36,511 bases of DNA, from NCBI GenBank assembly GCA_011322365.1, contig DRNA01000068.1:1-36511 (forward strand), given 5' to 3'. This document shows, piece by piece, positions 10,363 through 20,168 of the stretch. A program made the translations under genes and the position numbers. Source of the stretch: Aeromonadales bacterium (GTDB taxonomy: Bacteria > Pseudomonadota > Gammaproteobacteria > Enterobacterales > GCA-002770795). Below the pieces are notes generated by a model. It searched no databases and was not told the origin of the DNA. It was given only the letters and a program-made list of their open reading frames with translations. Every line of letters begins with the position of its first letter. Positions within the stretch are counted from its first letter, which is position 1.

Positions 10363-10577
10363 GTAAAGTACTTGGTAATAACTTAAAGGTTTGGCGAGCT
10401 AAACTGGAAATTACACAGTCTGAACTCGCGCAAAAGGCGGGTGTGTCTCGAAAAACAATCAGCACATTAGAGCGAGGGGTTTATACTCCTTCAGTCGCAT
10501 TGGCATTAACGCTTGCCGCCATTTTTGACGCTCAGGTTGAGGAAGTATTCTATCTTAAAAAGATAAAAGGAAGCTAA
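10359..10577 (+). CDS. XRE-family HTH transcriptional regulator
   Basis: LKVWRAKLEITQSELAQKAGVSRKTISTLERGVYTPSVALALTLAAIFDAQVEEVFYL: compact cro/C1-type HTH. Confidence 0.92.
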   Translation: MSKVLGNNLKVWRAKLEITQSELAQKAGVSRKTISTLERGVYTPSVALALTLAAIFDAQVEEVFYLKKIKGS

Positions 10578-10686
10578 GATAATAAGATAAAAGGGACTCA
10601 CAGTTTACCGCGCTCTTCCCCATAAGCCAGGTCAACCTCATTAACATCCCAAGCAATGCTATTAACTGGTTAAAGCCACAAAAAAT

Positions 10687-11038
<352 letters not shown>

Positions 11039-11045
11039 GAGCGCA

Positions 11046-11074
11046 AGAATAGAGAATAGTGCTTGAACTTGCAA
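11046..11074 (-). promoter_or_regulatory. Putative rnpB promoter
   Basis: Minus strand TTGCAA (11074-11069), 17-nt spacer, TATTCT (11051-11046), placing the start about 7-8 nt before the predicted mature 5' end. Confidence 0.65.
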
Positions 11075-11285
11075 GCCTTAATGCCTTAACACCTGCTTTT
11101 ATACCCATAATCATTGAAGATGCGGTATTTCAAGTGTCATCAGGCCAAAGAGATGCCTTTTGCAATTCCTGTACTAACCATTGCTATTATCTTACTAATT
11201 CAATCCTGGCTCTTTTGATATCATTGATTACTCAGGATTACTACGATAATCCCAGACGTACTATAAAATTTGTAAGGAGTTATCC

Positions 11286-12278
11286 ATGAAAAAATTTAAA
11301 ATCAAAGTTGTATTTTTCACTATGCTGTTGACTATAGGTTCAGCGCCACTGGTTTATGCCGATTTCTGGGATGACCTCGGCGATGTATTCACTGGAGGTG
11401 GTGGCGGCGGCAGTGGTGGTAGTGGCGGCTCACTATCTGATCCATTTACAGATGTCTTAGATAAAATAACCGGGCTTGGTAATGATATCACAGGACTTGG
11501 TGATGATATTGCTGGCTTAAGTACCGATATCGGTAAGCAAATTACTGACCAATACACTGATATTACCGGCTTTTTTGAAGATGAATACAATAATCTGGTT
11601 GATATTATCGGTGGTATTGACCCCTCTGAGGCAGCCAGCGCCATTGTAGCTACCATGCAGGATGAAAGTTTGTGTAAAACACTGCCCAGTCAAATAGATG
11701 GTGTGGTATCAAATGTCATTTCACAATTGGGTATACCTGAAGAATTTGCCAGCAAATTACAAATCGTGCAATTTAGCGATCTGGTCAGGCCCATTGACCC
11801 TGCAACGGCAACTGATGAAGATATTTACCTGTATAACGTTCAGACCATGAGACCGTTGAATGCACTACGTGGTATGTCACAGTCTTATATTAAAATTCCA
11901 TTTGTAGTAGCCAGTGAAATTGCCCAATCCTGTGTTGATGCAGCCCAGTTCAGATTATCTCAACGTTCTTCTGATGAGGAGCTGACAGCAAAAATCCATA
12001 ATGTGCTGGGTTCAAAAGATTTGAATAATATTAAATTTCAATTACCCAATGCAAATAATGGCTACCTTGAAGATGTCGAAAAAGTGTTAGCTGATACCTT
12101 TGCGACCTACAGCGAATTAGGTATGAAGATTCCCCATTCCGCCAGCAGACAATTTGAACATGGGCAGTATTATTTCTCCCAGGGTCAATATATGAAAGCC
12201 TTTAGAAGTTATAAAAAGTCCTACCAGAGACTGGCTAAGGGCGATCACGAACACCATAGAGATCGTGACAGGGATTAG
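11286..12278 (+). CDS. Exported hypothetical protein with poly-Gly/Ser linker, heptad repeats and charged His/Asp/Arg tail
   Basis: Signal peptide (MKKFKIKVVFFTMLLTIGSAPLVYA), GGGGGGSGGSGGS linker, GLGNDIT-GLGDDIA-GLSTDIG, C-terminal GDHEHHRDRDRD. AAGGAG RBS just upstream. Confidence 0.85.
   Translation: MKKFKIKVVFFTMLLTIGSAPLVYADFWDDLGDVFTGGGGGGSGGSGGSLSDPFTDVLDKITGLGNDITGLGDDIAGLSTDIGKQITDQYTDITGFFEDEYNNLVDIIGGIDPSEAASAIVATMQDESLCKTLPSQIDGVVSNVISQLGIPEEFASKLQIVQFSDLVRPIDPATATDEDIYLYNVQTMRPLNALRGMSQSYIKIPFVVASEIAQSCVDAAQFRLSQRSSDEELTAKIHNVLGSKDLNNIKFQLPNANNGYLEDVEKVLADTFATYSELGMKIPHSASRQFEHGQYYFSQGQYMKAFRSYKKSYQRLAKGDHEHHRDRDRD
11472..11534 (+). repeat. Three degenerate 21-bp tandem repeats within a CDS
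   Basis: Encodes GLGNDIT / GLGDDIA / GLSTDIG. Confidence 0.7.
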
Positions 12279-12319
12279 AAACTATTTTGTGTAGCACCAC
12301 TATCCGGCGGTCAGATTTT

Positions 12320-13195
12320 TTATTTTGGCTGCTGGATACCTATATTATAAAACAGCTTTTTACGTTTTCCGGTGAGATCAGCTGCCAGCTGGGCGGCCTG
12401 TTTCACCGATAAATCCTGCATCAGTCTCAGCATCAGCGGTTCATCATCTGGTAGATCCCTTGTTCTCTCTGTTTCTGCCGCACCTTCAACCAAAATCACA
12501 AACTCACCTTTTTGTCTTTCAACGGCGGTTTCCAGCCAGGTGATTATCTCTTTAAAAGTACCGTGGATAATCGATTCATGGCTTTTGGTCAGCTCTTTTG
12601 CCAAAGTCGCCTTTCTTTGTTCACCAAAACAGGCCAACATGGATATCAGGCAATTTATGATGCGATGGGTAGATTCATAAAAAATCAGAGTTCTTGATTC
12701 GGTTTGTAGTAAATGCAGTTTTACCTCGCGTGCTGTTGATTTGGCCGGCAGAAAACCTTCAAAGCTAAATCGATCAGATGGCAGCCCGGCAACACTTAAT
12801 GCACTAATCGCCGCACAGGCTCCTGGAACAGGTTCTACTTTGATACCTTGCTCTAATGCCTGTTTGACCAAAATATATCCCGGATCACTGATTAAGGGCG
12901 TCCCCGCATCTGAAACCAGAGCAATACTGGTGCCAAGTTTGCATCGATCGAGCAGGGATTGAGCCTTCTGGCGCTCATTATGATCATGATAAGCAACAAT
13001 CCTGGTATTGATACCTAGATGATTCAACAGTTTTTTACTGTGCCTGGAATCTTCTGCGGCAATCAAATCACAGTTATTTAATACTTCTATTGCTCTTAAG
13101 GTGATGTCATCCAGATTCCCTATGGGGGTCGCAACCACATAGAGAACACCGGCATTGTGACTTATTTCAACTAAAGATGTTTTTTTATCTGGCAT
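12320..13195 (-). CDS. rsmI: 16S rRNA 2'-O-ribose C1402 methyltransferase RsmI
   Basis: GVLYVVATPIGNLDDITLRA, AAEDSRHSKKLLNHLGI, VSDAGTPLISDPGY. ORF opens at 13228; start placed at MPDKK. Confidence 0.95.
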   Translation of the reverse strand: MPDKKTSLVEISHNAGVLYVVATPIGNLDDITLRAIEVLNNCDLIAAEDSRHSKKLLNHLGINTRIVAYHDHNERQKAQSLLDRCKLGTSIALVSDAGTPLISDPGYILVKQALEQGIKVEPVPGACAAISALSVAGLPSDRFSFEGFLPAKSTAREVKLHLLQTESRTLIFYESTHRIINCLISMLACFGEQRKATLAKELTKSHESIIHGTFKEIITWLETAVERQKGEFVILVEGAAETERTRDLPDDEPLMLRLMQDLSVKQAAQLAADLTGKRKKLFYNIGIQQPK

Positions 13196-13271
13196 ATGAA
13201 TCCAATTGGTTGGAAAATACTGGGGCATACTTTATCATGGTCACAGTACAAATTACGATCTTCGTGATACT

Positions 13272-15221
13272 ATGAACAATAAGATGACTATAGCCTTCAA
13301 AATATCAACTCTGGGATTACTGGCTCTGTTAGTCGGTTGCCCCGGTAAACCGGTGCATGACGATAAACAGCTCATCCAGCCCGTTTCAGTGGAAGATTCC
13401 CGTTCGGGTCATGACTGGATAAATCTCGCAAACCAGAGTAGTGGTACTCTACGAGCAGAATATCTTCTCAACAGCGTAGCCGCATTTATCAGAAACAACG
13501 ATTTTGTCTTCACCGATAAACCCATGGCGAGTGTTTTTACTCTGCCACTAACAGACACCCAAATAAAGCGTTGGAAATTATATCAGGGGATTCTGTTAAC
13601 ACATGAGGAAAAATTTGAACAGGCATTAAAATTATTTGCAGAAATCACTCCAGACAACAATGAGCAAGTTTTCAAAGCAAGTGACCAACAGCTATTATTA
13701 CTCTGGTATTCGAATGCCTATCGACTGTCCGGTAATTTTATTGAAGCGGCTAAAAAACGTATTGCTCTTTCTAAATTACTCATTATTAAGCAACAGCAAC
13801 AGAAAAATATTGATGCCATCTGGCATATCCTCAATATTCCAACAGCTGAATATCTCTCGCTGTTTAATCAGTCCACTCTTTCCGATAGGGTACTTGTTGG
13901 ATGGATTGAACTGGCATTAATCAATAAAAGATATGCCGGTCAACCACGGGAGTTAATGCAGGCGATTGAAGTCTGGAAATCTCGATTTTCTGCTCACCCG
14001 GCGCAACAGATGATGCCAACTGACTTATCTTCAATTTCCAAAGCCCAACTCATTCATCCCGTAAAGATAGCTGTGTTTCTGCCCCAAACAGGCAAGCTGG
14101 CAGCCAGTGGCAAATACATCAGAAAAGGAATAGAGGCGGCATTTTATAAACTCTCTGAAAAGAGCGATAACACCATACAATCCCAACCTGAGCTGAAATT
14201 TTATAACTCGAATGTAGAGGATATCCAATCCCTGTACCTTCAGGCAAAAAATGATGGTATGGAATTTATAGTAGGTCCTTTGAGAAAATCTGCCATTACA
14301 TCGTTAATTGAAAATGCAAATATCGATATTCCAGTTCTTGCATTAAATATGCTAAACAAACCGGATAATTCAGAAATACCAATTTATCAATTTGGTCTTC
14401 CCGTTGAAAACGAAGCCCGCCAGGTTGCAGAAAAATTCTGGAGCAAAAAACTCAACCAGGCAGCCGTACTTGTTCCTGATACAACACTTGGCGACAGGGC
14501 TTTAAAAGCATTTAAGGAACAACTTCAACGACTTGATGGCAAAGTTACCATTGCTCGCCACTATGTTTCTGGACAGGATTACAGCAAAGTAGTCAGAGCT
14601 TTATTAGCCATTGATGATTCAAAAAAACGATATCAGGAACTAAAAAAATTATTAGGTACTTCGATTGAATTTGAAGAAAGAAGACGTCAGGATATAAAGG
14701 GGATCTTTCTATTTTCCAATGCTGAAGACGGGCGACGTTTAAAACCATTAATTGATTATTACTATGCCCAGGATTTACCGGTATTTTCTACCTCCAGAAT
14801 TTATCATGGCGCCTCGCCAGGCAGGAGAGATCGCGATTTAAATAAAGTGTATTTTATTGATATTCCATGGTTAGTATCACAAAACAAAACTCCATCTAAA
14901 AGTAGTACCCCGCAACAAAACATCTACTCAAAAACGGCTATTGACAAGGAGAAATTAAAGAAAATTTGGCCTAAAACAGTTACCGGTAAAAATGCCCGTT
15001 TATTTGCTTTTGGATTTGATGCCTTTAACCTGATTGAGCAACTTTCTGTCTTGGAGGCCTTTACACATCAATATTTGAAAGGAAAAACCGGCCGATTGTA
15101 TTTAAATTCACAAAAAAAGATTGCACGTGATTTGCCCTGGGTTCAATTTAACAAGGAGAAAATTCGATGGATTGGTTATTTAGATGATCAAAATAAAGAA
15201 GAAACAGACAGAAAAAAATAA
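13272..15221 (+). CDS. lpoA: Penicillin-binding protein activator LpoA (LppC family lipoprotein)
   Basis: Lipobox LLALLVGC, periplasmic-binding-like C-terminal region (VKIAVFLPQTGKLAASGKYIRKGIEAAFY). Located between rsmI and yraN. Confidence 0.88.
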   Translation: MNNKMTIAFKISTLGLLALLVGCPGKPVHDDKQLIQPVSVEDSRSGHDWINLANQSSGTLRAEYLLNSVAAFIRNNDFVFTDKPMASVFTLPLTDTQIKRWKLYQGILLTHEEKFEQALKLFAEITPDNNEQVFKASDQQLLLLWYSNAYRLSGNFIEAAKKRIALSKLLIIKQQQQKNIDAIWHILNIPTAEYLSLFNQSTLSDRVLVGWIELALINKRYAGQPRELMQAIEVWKSRFSAHPAQQMMPTDLSSISKAQLIHPVKIAVFLPQTGKLAASGKYIRKGIEAAFYKLSEKSDNTIQSQPELKFYNSNVEDIQSLYLQAKNDGMEFIVGPLRKSAITSLIENANIDIPVLALNMLNKPDNSEIPIYQFGLPVENEARQVAEKFWSKKLNQAAVLVPDTTLGDRALKAFKEQLQRLDGKVTIARHYVSGQDYSKVVRALLAIDDSKKRYQELKKLLGTSIEFEERRRQDIKGIFLFSNAEDGRRLKPLIDYYYAQDLPVFSTSRIYHGASPGRRDRDLNKVYFIDIPWLVSQNKTPSKSSTPQQNIYSKTAIDKEKLKKIWPKTVTGKNARLFAFGFDAFNLIEQLSVLEAFTHQYLKGKTGRLYLNSQKKIARDLPWVQFNKEKIRWIGYLDDQNKEETDRKK

Positions 15222-15609
15222 TTTGTTTTCACTTTTCAAACAGAAAAATAATAGCCGATCATTACTCGGAGACAATGCCGAGAATTTAGCGGAAGATTTC
15301 CTGGTGCGAAAAAAGTTTAAACTGATTCAGGCTAATTTCAGAACTAAAATGGGTGAAATTGATCGCATCATGCTTGATAGCAGAACACTGGTATTTGTCG
15401 AAGTAAGGTATAGAAAAAATAGCCAGGTCAGTCCAATAGAATCAGTTGATATTTTCAAACAGAGAAAGTTAATTAAAACTGCAAAGCTGTTTTTGTTAAA
15501 ATACCCACAATATGAGCATTATCCCTGTCGTTTTGATGTTGTGGGTTTAAAAGATTTAAACTTTTCGTCCATAATATGGGTCAAAGACGCATTCCAGTTA
15601 GAGGAGTAA
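15184..15609 (+). CDS. yraN: YraN/UPF0102 family endonuclease-like protein
   Basis: LGDNAENLAEDFLVRKKFKLIQANFRTKMGEIDRIMLDSRTLVFVEVRYR. Confidence 0.92.
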   Translation: MIKIKKKQTEKNNLFSLFKQKNNSRSLLGDNAENLAEDFLVRKKFKLIQANFRTKMGEIDRIMLDSRTLVFVEVRYRKNSQVSPIESVDIFKQRKLIKTAKLFLLKYPQYEHYPCRFDVVGLKDLNFSSIIWVKDAFQLEE

Positions 15610-15615
15610 AAACCG

Positions 15616-16206
15616 ATGAGTTCGGTTGAACTTGTAAAAAATGTCTTCAACGAAAGCATTCAAACGAAAATTGATTCAGCAGATGCTTTGCCTGAATTGG
15701 TAGCCAGGGCCAGTGAACTCATTACACGGGCATTAGTCTCCAATAATAAAATTTTACTTTGTGGTACAGGTATTGAGGCAACTCTGGCTCAGGCCTTCAC
15801 AACCCTGTTGCTGCATCAGGTACAAAAGGAAAGACCCGGTCTGCCAGCTATCTGCCTTTCTGATAATGTCTCTCTGATCACCGCTATTAATGATGACAAT
15901 AATCTCAATGAAGTCTTTTCAAAACAGGTAAGAGCACTGGGTAATGCGGGGGATATTCTGATCAGCATTACCAAAGATGGCAACTGTTTTCCCTGCGTAC
16001 AGGCAATCAGGGCCGCACTAAGCAAAGATATGTTAATCGTTGCATTAAGTGGAGATGATGGCGGACAAATCGCAGGCCTTACCGGTGCTGACGATGTTGA
16101 GATTCTTATCCCTTCCACGAACACGCTAAGAGTAAACGAAGTGCAATTAATGATTATTAATTGTATTGCCACAGTAGTAGATAGCAACTTATTCGGTGAA
16201 CATTAA
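15616..16206 (+). CDS. diaA: SIS-domain protein, DiaA/GmhA-like
   Basis: SIS fold motifs (ILLCGTGIEATLAQAF, GDILISITKDGN). Conserved position after yraN. Confidence 0.85.
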   Translation: MSSVELVKNVFNESIQTKIDSADALPELVARASELITRALVSNNKILLCGTGIEATLAQAFTTLLLHQVQKERPGLPAICLSDNVSLITAINDDNNLNEVFSKQVRALGNAGDILISITKDGNCFPCVQAIRAALSKDMLIVALSGDDGGQIAGLTGADDVEILIPSTNTLRVNEVQLMIINCIATVVDSNLFGEH

Positions 16207-16787
16207 TGAAACAACCATTTCAGTCCTTAATTATTCTAGTAATAGTATTACTTATACAAAGTTGTGCCGCAATCATTGTTGGCGGTGTAGCCAGTACTGC
16301 TGTTGTAACCACGGACCGACGTACTACGGGTGTTTTTATTGAAGATGAAAATATTGAAATTAAAACCAATGCTCGCCTGTCTGAAAATAAAGATCTGGAA
16401 GATAAAAGCCATATTAATGTGATCAGTTATAATGGCGTGGTATTGTTAGTTGGCCAAACTCCCACTATAGAATTAAAAAGAATCGCTGGAGAAATAGCAA
16501 GAAATGTCCCCAGCGTAAAACGCGTTCACAATGAACTTAGAATAGCCGCACCTAATAATTTAATCACCCGTTCGAGCGATAGCTATATCACCTCAAAAAT
16601 TAAAACCAAAATGACCTTTGAGAAAAATTTTGATTCAACCGCATTTAAAGTGGTTACTGAAAATGGTGAAGTGTTCCTGATGGGATTAGTCACGAAAGAC
16701 GAAGCAGAGACAGCAATAGCCATTGCCAAAAATGTTGATGGCGTACAAAAAGTCATCGATGTTATGGAATATATTCCCACAGTTTAG
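16206..16787 (+). CDS. dolP: BON-domain lipoprotein, DolP/YraP-like
   Basis: Lipobox LIQSC and two BON domains (NVISYNGVVLLVGQTP, VVTENGEVFLMGLVTKDEA). Conserved position. Confidence 0.88.
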   Translation: MKQPFQSLIILVIVLLIQSCAAIIVGGVASTAVVTTDRRTTGVFIEDENIEIKTNARLSENKDLEDKSHINVISYNGVVLLVGQTPTIELKRIAGEIARNVPSVKRVHNELRIAAPNNLITRSSDSYITSKIKTKMTFEKNFDSTAFKVVTENGEVFLMGLVTKDEAETAIAIAKNVDGVQKVIDVMEYIPTV

Positions 16788-16852
16788 ATTCAGCTTCAGC
16801 TTGATGTAGCCGGCCAATCGCGAATGAATTCGCTCCCAGCAGCCCGTCCGAG

Positions 16853-17353
16853 CTATTTAATCACTTTAAGGCTGGCTTTAGACTTTGGTCTGGAGCTACC
16901 TTTTTTCGATGAAACCCGTTCGCCTTCAACCGTTTTGAAAGTTTTTTTACTCACCCTCTGTTTCTCAACTTCATTTCCAGCGGTATTATCAATCTGCAGC
17001 TCATGATCGATTTCAGTCTCAAAATCTTCATCCGGAAAAGCCATACCCTGTCCATTTTCACGTGCAAAAATTGCAAGCACGGCACTTACCGGAATGCTCA
17101 CCAGAAAGGAGCGTCCGGAAAAACGGGTGTTGAAAGTAATAAGATGATTATCCAGCGATAACCCGGAAATAGCCTGGGGTGAAATGTTCAATATAATTTG
17201 ATTATCTTTAATCAGGTGTTGAGGTACTTTCACTTTACCGGAACTTGTATCCACAAGTAGCTGTGCTGTTAACTGATTGTCTGTTAACCACTCATAAATC
17301 GCCCGGATAAGGTACGGGCGATTTGAAGTCATACTTATCTGAGACTCGCTCAT
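16853..17353 (-). CDS. sspB: ClpXP adaptor protein SspB
   Basis: RPYLIRAIYEWLTDNQLTAQLLVDTS, LNISPQAISGL, NTRFSGRSFLVSIPVSAVLAIFARENGQGM. Confidence 0.95.
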   Translation of the reverse strand: MSESQISMTSNRPYLIRAIYEWLTDNQLTAQLLVDTSSGKVKVPQHLIKDNQIILNISPQAISGLSLDNHLITFNTRFSGRSFLVSIPVSAVLAIFARENGQGMAFPDEDFETEIDHELQIDNTAGNEVEKQRVSKKTFKTVEGERVSSKKGSSRPKSKASLKVIK

Positions 17354-17982
17354 TAGTCCTGCATCTCGTTTTCCAGTTCTGACAGGCTCCCCTGAAAAGA
17401 TTCTCTTTCAAACAGGCGATCCATATACTGCTGGATTTCTTTAGCACCCTTACCAGACAGTGTAATTCCCAGTACTTTTAATCGCCATAATAAAGGTGCC
17501 AGATAGCAATCAACTAACGTTATTTCCTCACTGAGAAAATAAGGGTTATCACCAAAAACTGGAGCTACCGTTAGCAGGGATTCTTTCAACTCGGATCGAG
17601 CTTTCTCCCGTTCTTTTTCCTGTTTTGAATTTAAAATTTGTTCAACCAGTGAGAACCAGTCTCTTTCAAACCGGTGCATCATAAGGCGAGAGCGCGCACG
17701 AGCCACCGGATAAACCGGCATTAAGGGTGGATGAGGAAATCTTTCGTCAAGATATTCCATAATGATCCCGGGTTCAAACAATACCAGTTCACGATCAACC
17801 AGCGTTGGTACGTTGTTATAAGGATTAAGATCAATTAATTCAGGAGGTGTATTATCACCATCTACATTGATAACTTCATAAGTCACACCCTTCTCAGCCA
17901 ATACAATGCGTATCTGGTGACAGCGCAAATCCGTTGAATTTGAATAGAGTGTCATAATCGAACGTTTGGCAACTACGGCCAT
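17353..17982 (-). CDS. sspA: Stringent starvation protein A (GST-like)
   Basis: SIMTLYSNSTDLRCHQIRIVLAEKG, NPYNNVPTLVDRELVLFEPGIIMEYLDERFPHPPLMPV. ORF opens at 18033; start at MAVVAKRS follows a GGAG RBS. Confidence 0.94.
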   Translation of the reverse strand: MAVVAKRSIMTLYSNSTDLRCHQIRIVLAEKGVTYEVINVDGDNTPPELIDLNPYNNVPTLVDRELVLFEPGIIMEYLDERFPHPPLMPVYPVARARSRLMMHRFERDWFSLVEQILNSKQEKEREKARSELKESLLTVAPVFGDNPYFLSEEITLVDCYLAPLLWRLKVLGITLSGKGAKEIQQYMDRLFERESFQGSLSELENEMQD

Positions 17983-18057
17983 AATACTTCTCCAGTTTTT
18001 ATAGACAAAAATGCCGGAATTGATTTTTTTCAACCCCGGCGCTTATCTTAATTGATG

Positions 18058-18948
18058 CTAGTGGACGTCTTTCCAGTATTCTTTTTTCAACAGATAAGTA
18101 ACAATAAATAACAGGATCAGGAAAAGAATAACCCATACACCCATGGCGATACGTTTAGCTTTAACAGGCTCTGAAACATAGGAAAGGAAATTCACCAGAT
18201 CCAGCATGGCGTTATCAAACTCTTCAGGAGACATTTCACCCTTGTGCACCAGTTGAAAATATTTCCCTTCATGTTTTAAATTAGCAATGGCTTCAACTGC
18301 CTTATGGGATGCTTCCTCTGCTTCTGCTTTTTCACGTTTCAGTTTGGCAGTATCAGCCCCTTCTTTGTCAAGCCTGGCGAAAATTGCATTAATCTTACTA
18401 TGAGATTCATGAATAATCGACTCCTGGAATACAGCCTCATCCGACTTACGTTGAAGCCCTTGGAGAGATTCCAGAACATGCGGCATAGCAACCATGTCAA
18501 AGGCTGTATTGTTAACACCGAACGGTCGGGTATCATCCTGATAAAATCCCCGCAAATAAGCATAAATATAATCCACTCCCTTTGCCCGGGTAATTAAGGA
18601 TAAATCGGGAGGAGTAGTACCAAAAAATTTGGCCGCATCTTCAGCTGGCATATTTATGCTCATGGTCTCACCAATTTTATTCGCTGTGAACATCAGGTTT
18701 TTTGTCACAATTTCAGGCGGAATATGTAAATCAGTTGCCAGTCTTTCATATCTTTGATATTTCAATGAATGACATCCAAGACAGTAATTAACAAATAACT
18801 TTGCTCCGTTTTGCAACGAGCCATAATTATTCATATCAATTTTTGCTTTTTCGAAATGTTCACCACTATTGGCTGAAACCCCATTGCTGAAAGTTAGACT
18901 ACTAACAGCAAAACTTAACAGTACGATTGTTTTAATTAAAGTTTTCAT
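18058..18948 (-). CDS. petC: Ubiquinol-cytochrome c reductase, cytochrome c1 subunit
   Basis: CLGCH heme motif, C-terminal TM and LLKKEYWKDVH. Start MKTLIKT overlaps petB stop (TAATG). Confidence 0.94.
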   Translation of the reverse strand: MKTLIKTIVLLSFAVSSLTFSNGVSANSGEHFEKAKIDMNNYGSLQNGAKLFVNYCLGCHSLKYQRYERLATDLHIPPEIVTKNLMFTANKIGETMSINMPAEDAAKFFGTTPPDLSLITRAKGVDYIYAYLRGFYQDDTRPFGVNNTAFDMVAMPHVLESLQGLQRKSDEAVFQESIIHESHSKINAIFARLDKEGADTAKLKREKAEAEEASHKAVEAIANLKHEGKYFQLVHKGEMSPEEFDNAMLDLVNFLSYVSEPVKAKRIAMGVWVILFLILLFIVTYLLKKEYWKDVH

Positions 18949-20168
18949 TAGTGTGTCACCCTCTCTGGTACGGGCTTGGTTTTTCCCAGTTTGCTCCAAA
19001 AAGGCATCAACAGGAAAAACAGGAAGTAAATAGTAGCAAATATTCTGCTCAGCATGGTTAATGTGGGTGTAGGTTTCTGTGTTCCCAGATAACCCAGACC
19101 AAAAAATGCAATCAGAAAAACAGCCAGGATGGTTTTATAAATCCAGTCTTTATATCGTATGGATTTCACCGGTGAGCGATCAAGCCAGGGTAATAAAAAC
19201 AGTACCACTATGGCACCACCCATACCTATCACACCAAAGAGCTGGTCAGGAATAGCCCTTAATATGGAATAAAAAGGTGTGAAGTACCAAACTGGGGCAA
19301 TGTGTTCTGGCGTTTTTAATGGATTAGCAGGAAGGAAATTTGGTGGCTCAAGAAAATAGCCGCCCATTTCAGGAGCAAAGAAGATAATCGCGGTAAAAAT
19401 AATCAGGAAACCAACGATCCCATTGATATCCTTAACGGTGAAATAGGGATGGAAAGGAATACCATCTTTAGGAATACCATTTTCATCTTTTACTTTTTTG
19501 ATTTCAATACCATCAGGATTCATTGAACCCACCTGATGTAACGCAACAATATGCAGGAACACCATAATGATTAATGCCAGAGGGACAGCTACTACATGCA
19601 AAGCAAAGAAGCGAGTTAAGGTCACTCCAGAGATAACATAATCTCCACGGATCCAGACGCCAAGGGATTCACTAATCGCACCAAACAGGTTAATAATTAC
19701 CTGAGCCCCCCAGTAGGACATCTGGCCCCAGGGTAATAAATACCCCATAAATGCTTCAGCCATCAGTAATACAAAAATAATCATGCCGAAAATCCACACC
19801 AGCTCACGAGGTTTACGGTATGAGCCGTACATTAACCCTCTGAACATATGCAGATATACCACAATAAAAAATGCCGAAGCACCGGTGGAATGCATATAGC
19901 GAAGTAACCAGCCCCAATCCACATCACGCATGATATATTCGACAGAATCAAAAGCACCCGCTGAGGTGGGATCAAAGTTCATGGTTAACCAGATACCGGT
20001 TAAAATTTGATTTACCAGCACAAATAGAGATAAAACCCCCATCAGATACCAGAGATTAAAGTTTTTAGGGGTATAGTATTTGCCAATATGTTTATTCCAG
20101 GTTGCAGTTAATGGAAATCTGGCATCAATCCATTCCATGACCTGGTTTTTATTTTCTTCAGAAGACAT
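18948..20168 (-). CDS. petB: Ubiquinol-cytochrome c reductase, cytochrome b subunit
   Basis: Polytopic cytochrome b: LLRYMHSTGASAFFIVVYLHMFRGLMYGSYR, GYLLPWGQMSYWGA, PEWYF-like APVWYFTPFYSILR. Confidence 0.97.
   Translation of the reverse strand: MSSEENKNQVMEWIDARFPLTATWNKHIGKYYTPKNFNLWYLMGVLSLFVLVNQILTGIWLTMNFDPTSAGAFDSVEYIMRDVDWGWLLRYMHSTGASAFFIVVYLHMFRGLMYGSYRKPRELVWIFGMIIFVLLMAEAFMGYLLPWGQMSYWGAQVIINLFGAISESLGVWIRGDYVISGVTLTRFFALHVVAVPLALIIMVFLHIVALHQVGSMNPDGIEIKKVKDENGIPKDGIPFHPYFTVKDINGIVGFLIIFTAIIFFAPEMGGYFLEPPNFLPANPLKTPEHIAPVWYFTPFYSILRAIPDQLFGVIGMGGAIVVLFLLPWLDRSPVKSIRYKDWIYKTILAVFLIAFFGLGYLGTQKPTPTLTMLSRIFATIYFLFFLLMPFWSKLGKTKPVPERVTH

Noticed and set aside
10662-10673. Palindrome TTAACTGGTTAA downstream of rnpB
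   Set aside because: Short and AT-rich, no T-tract or adjacent gene to regulate. Likely chance.
11059-11289. 76-aa ORF upstream of the Gly-rich protein
   Set aside because: Overlaps the rnpB promoter, has no recognisable domain or RBS, and probably arises by chance.
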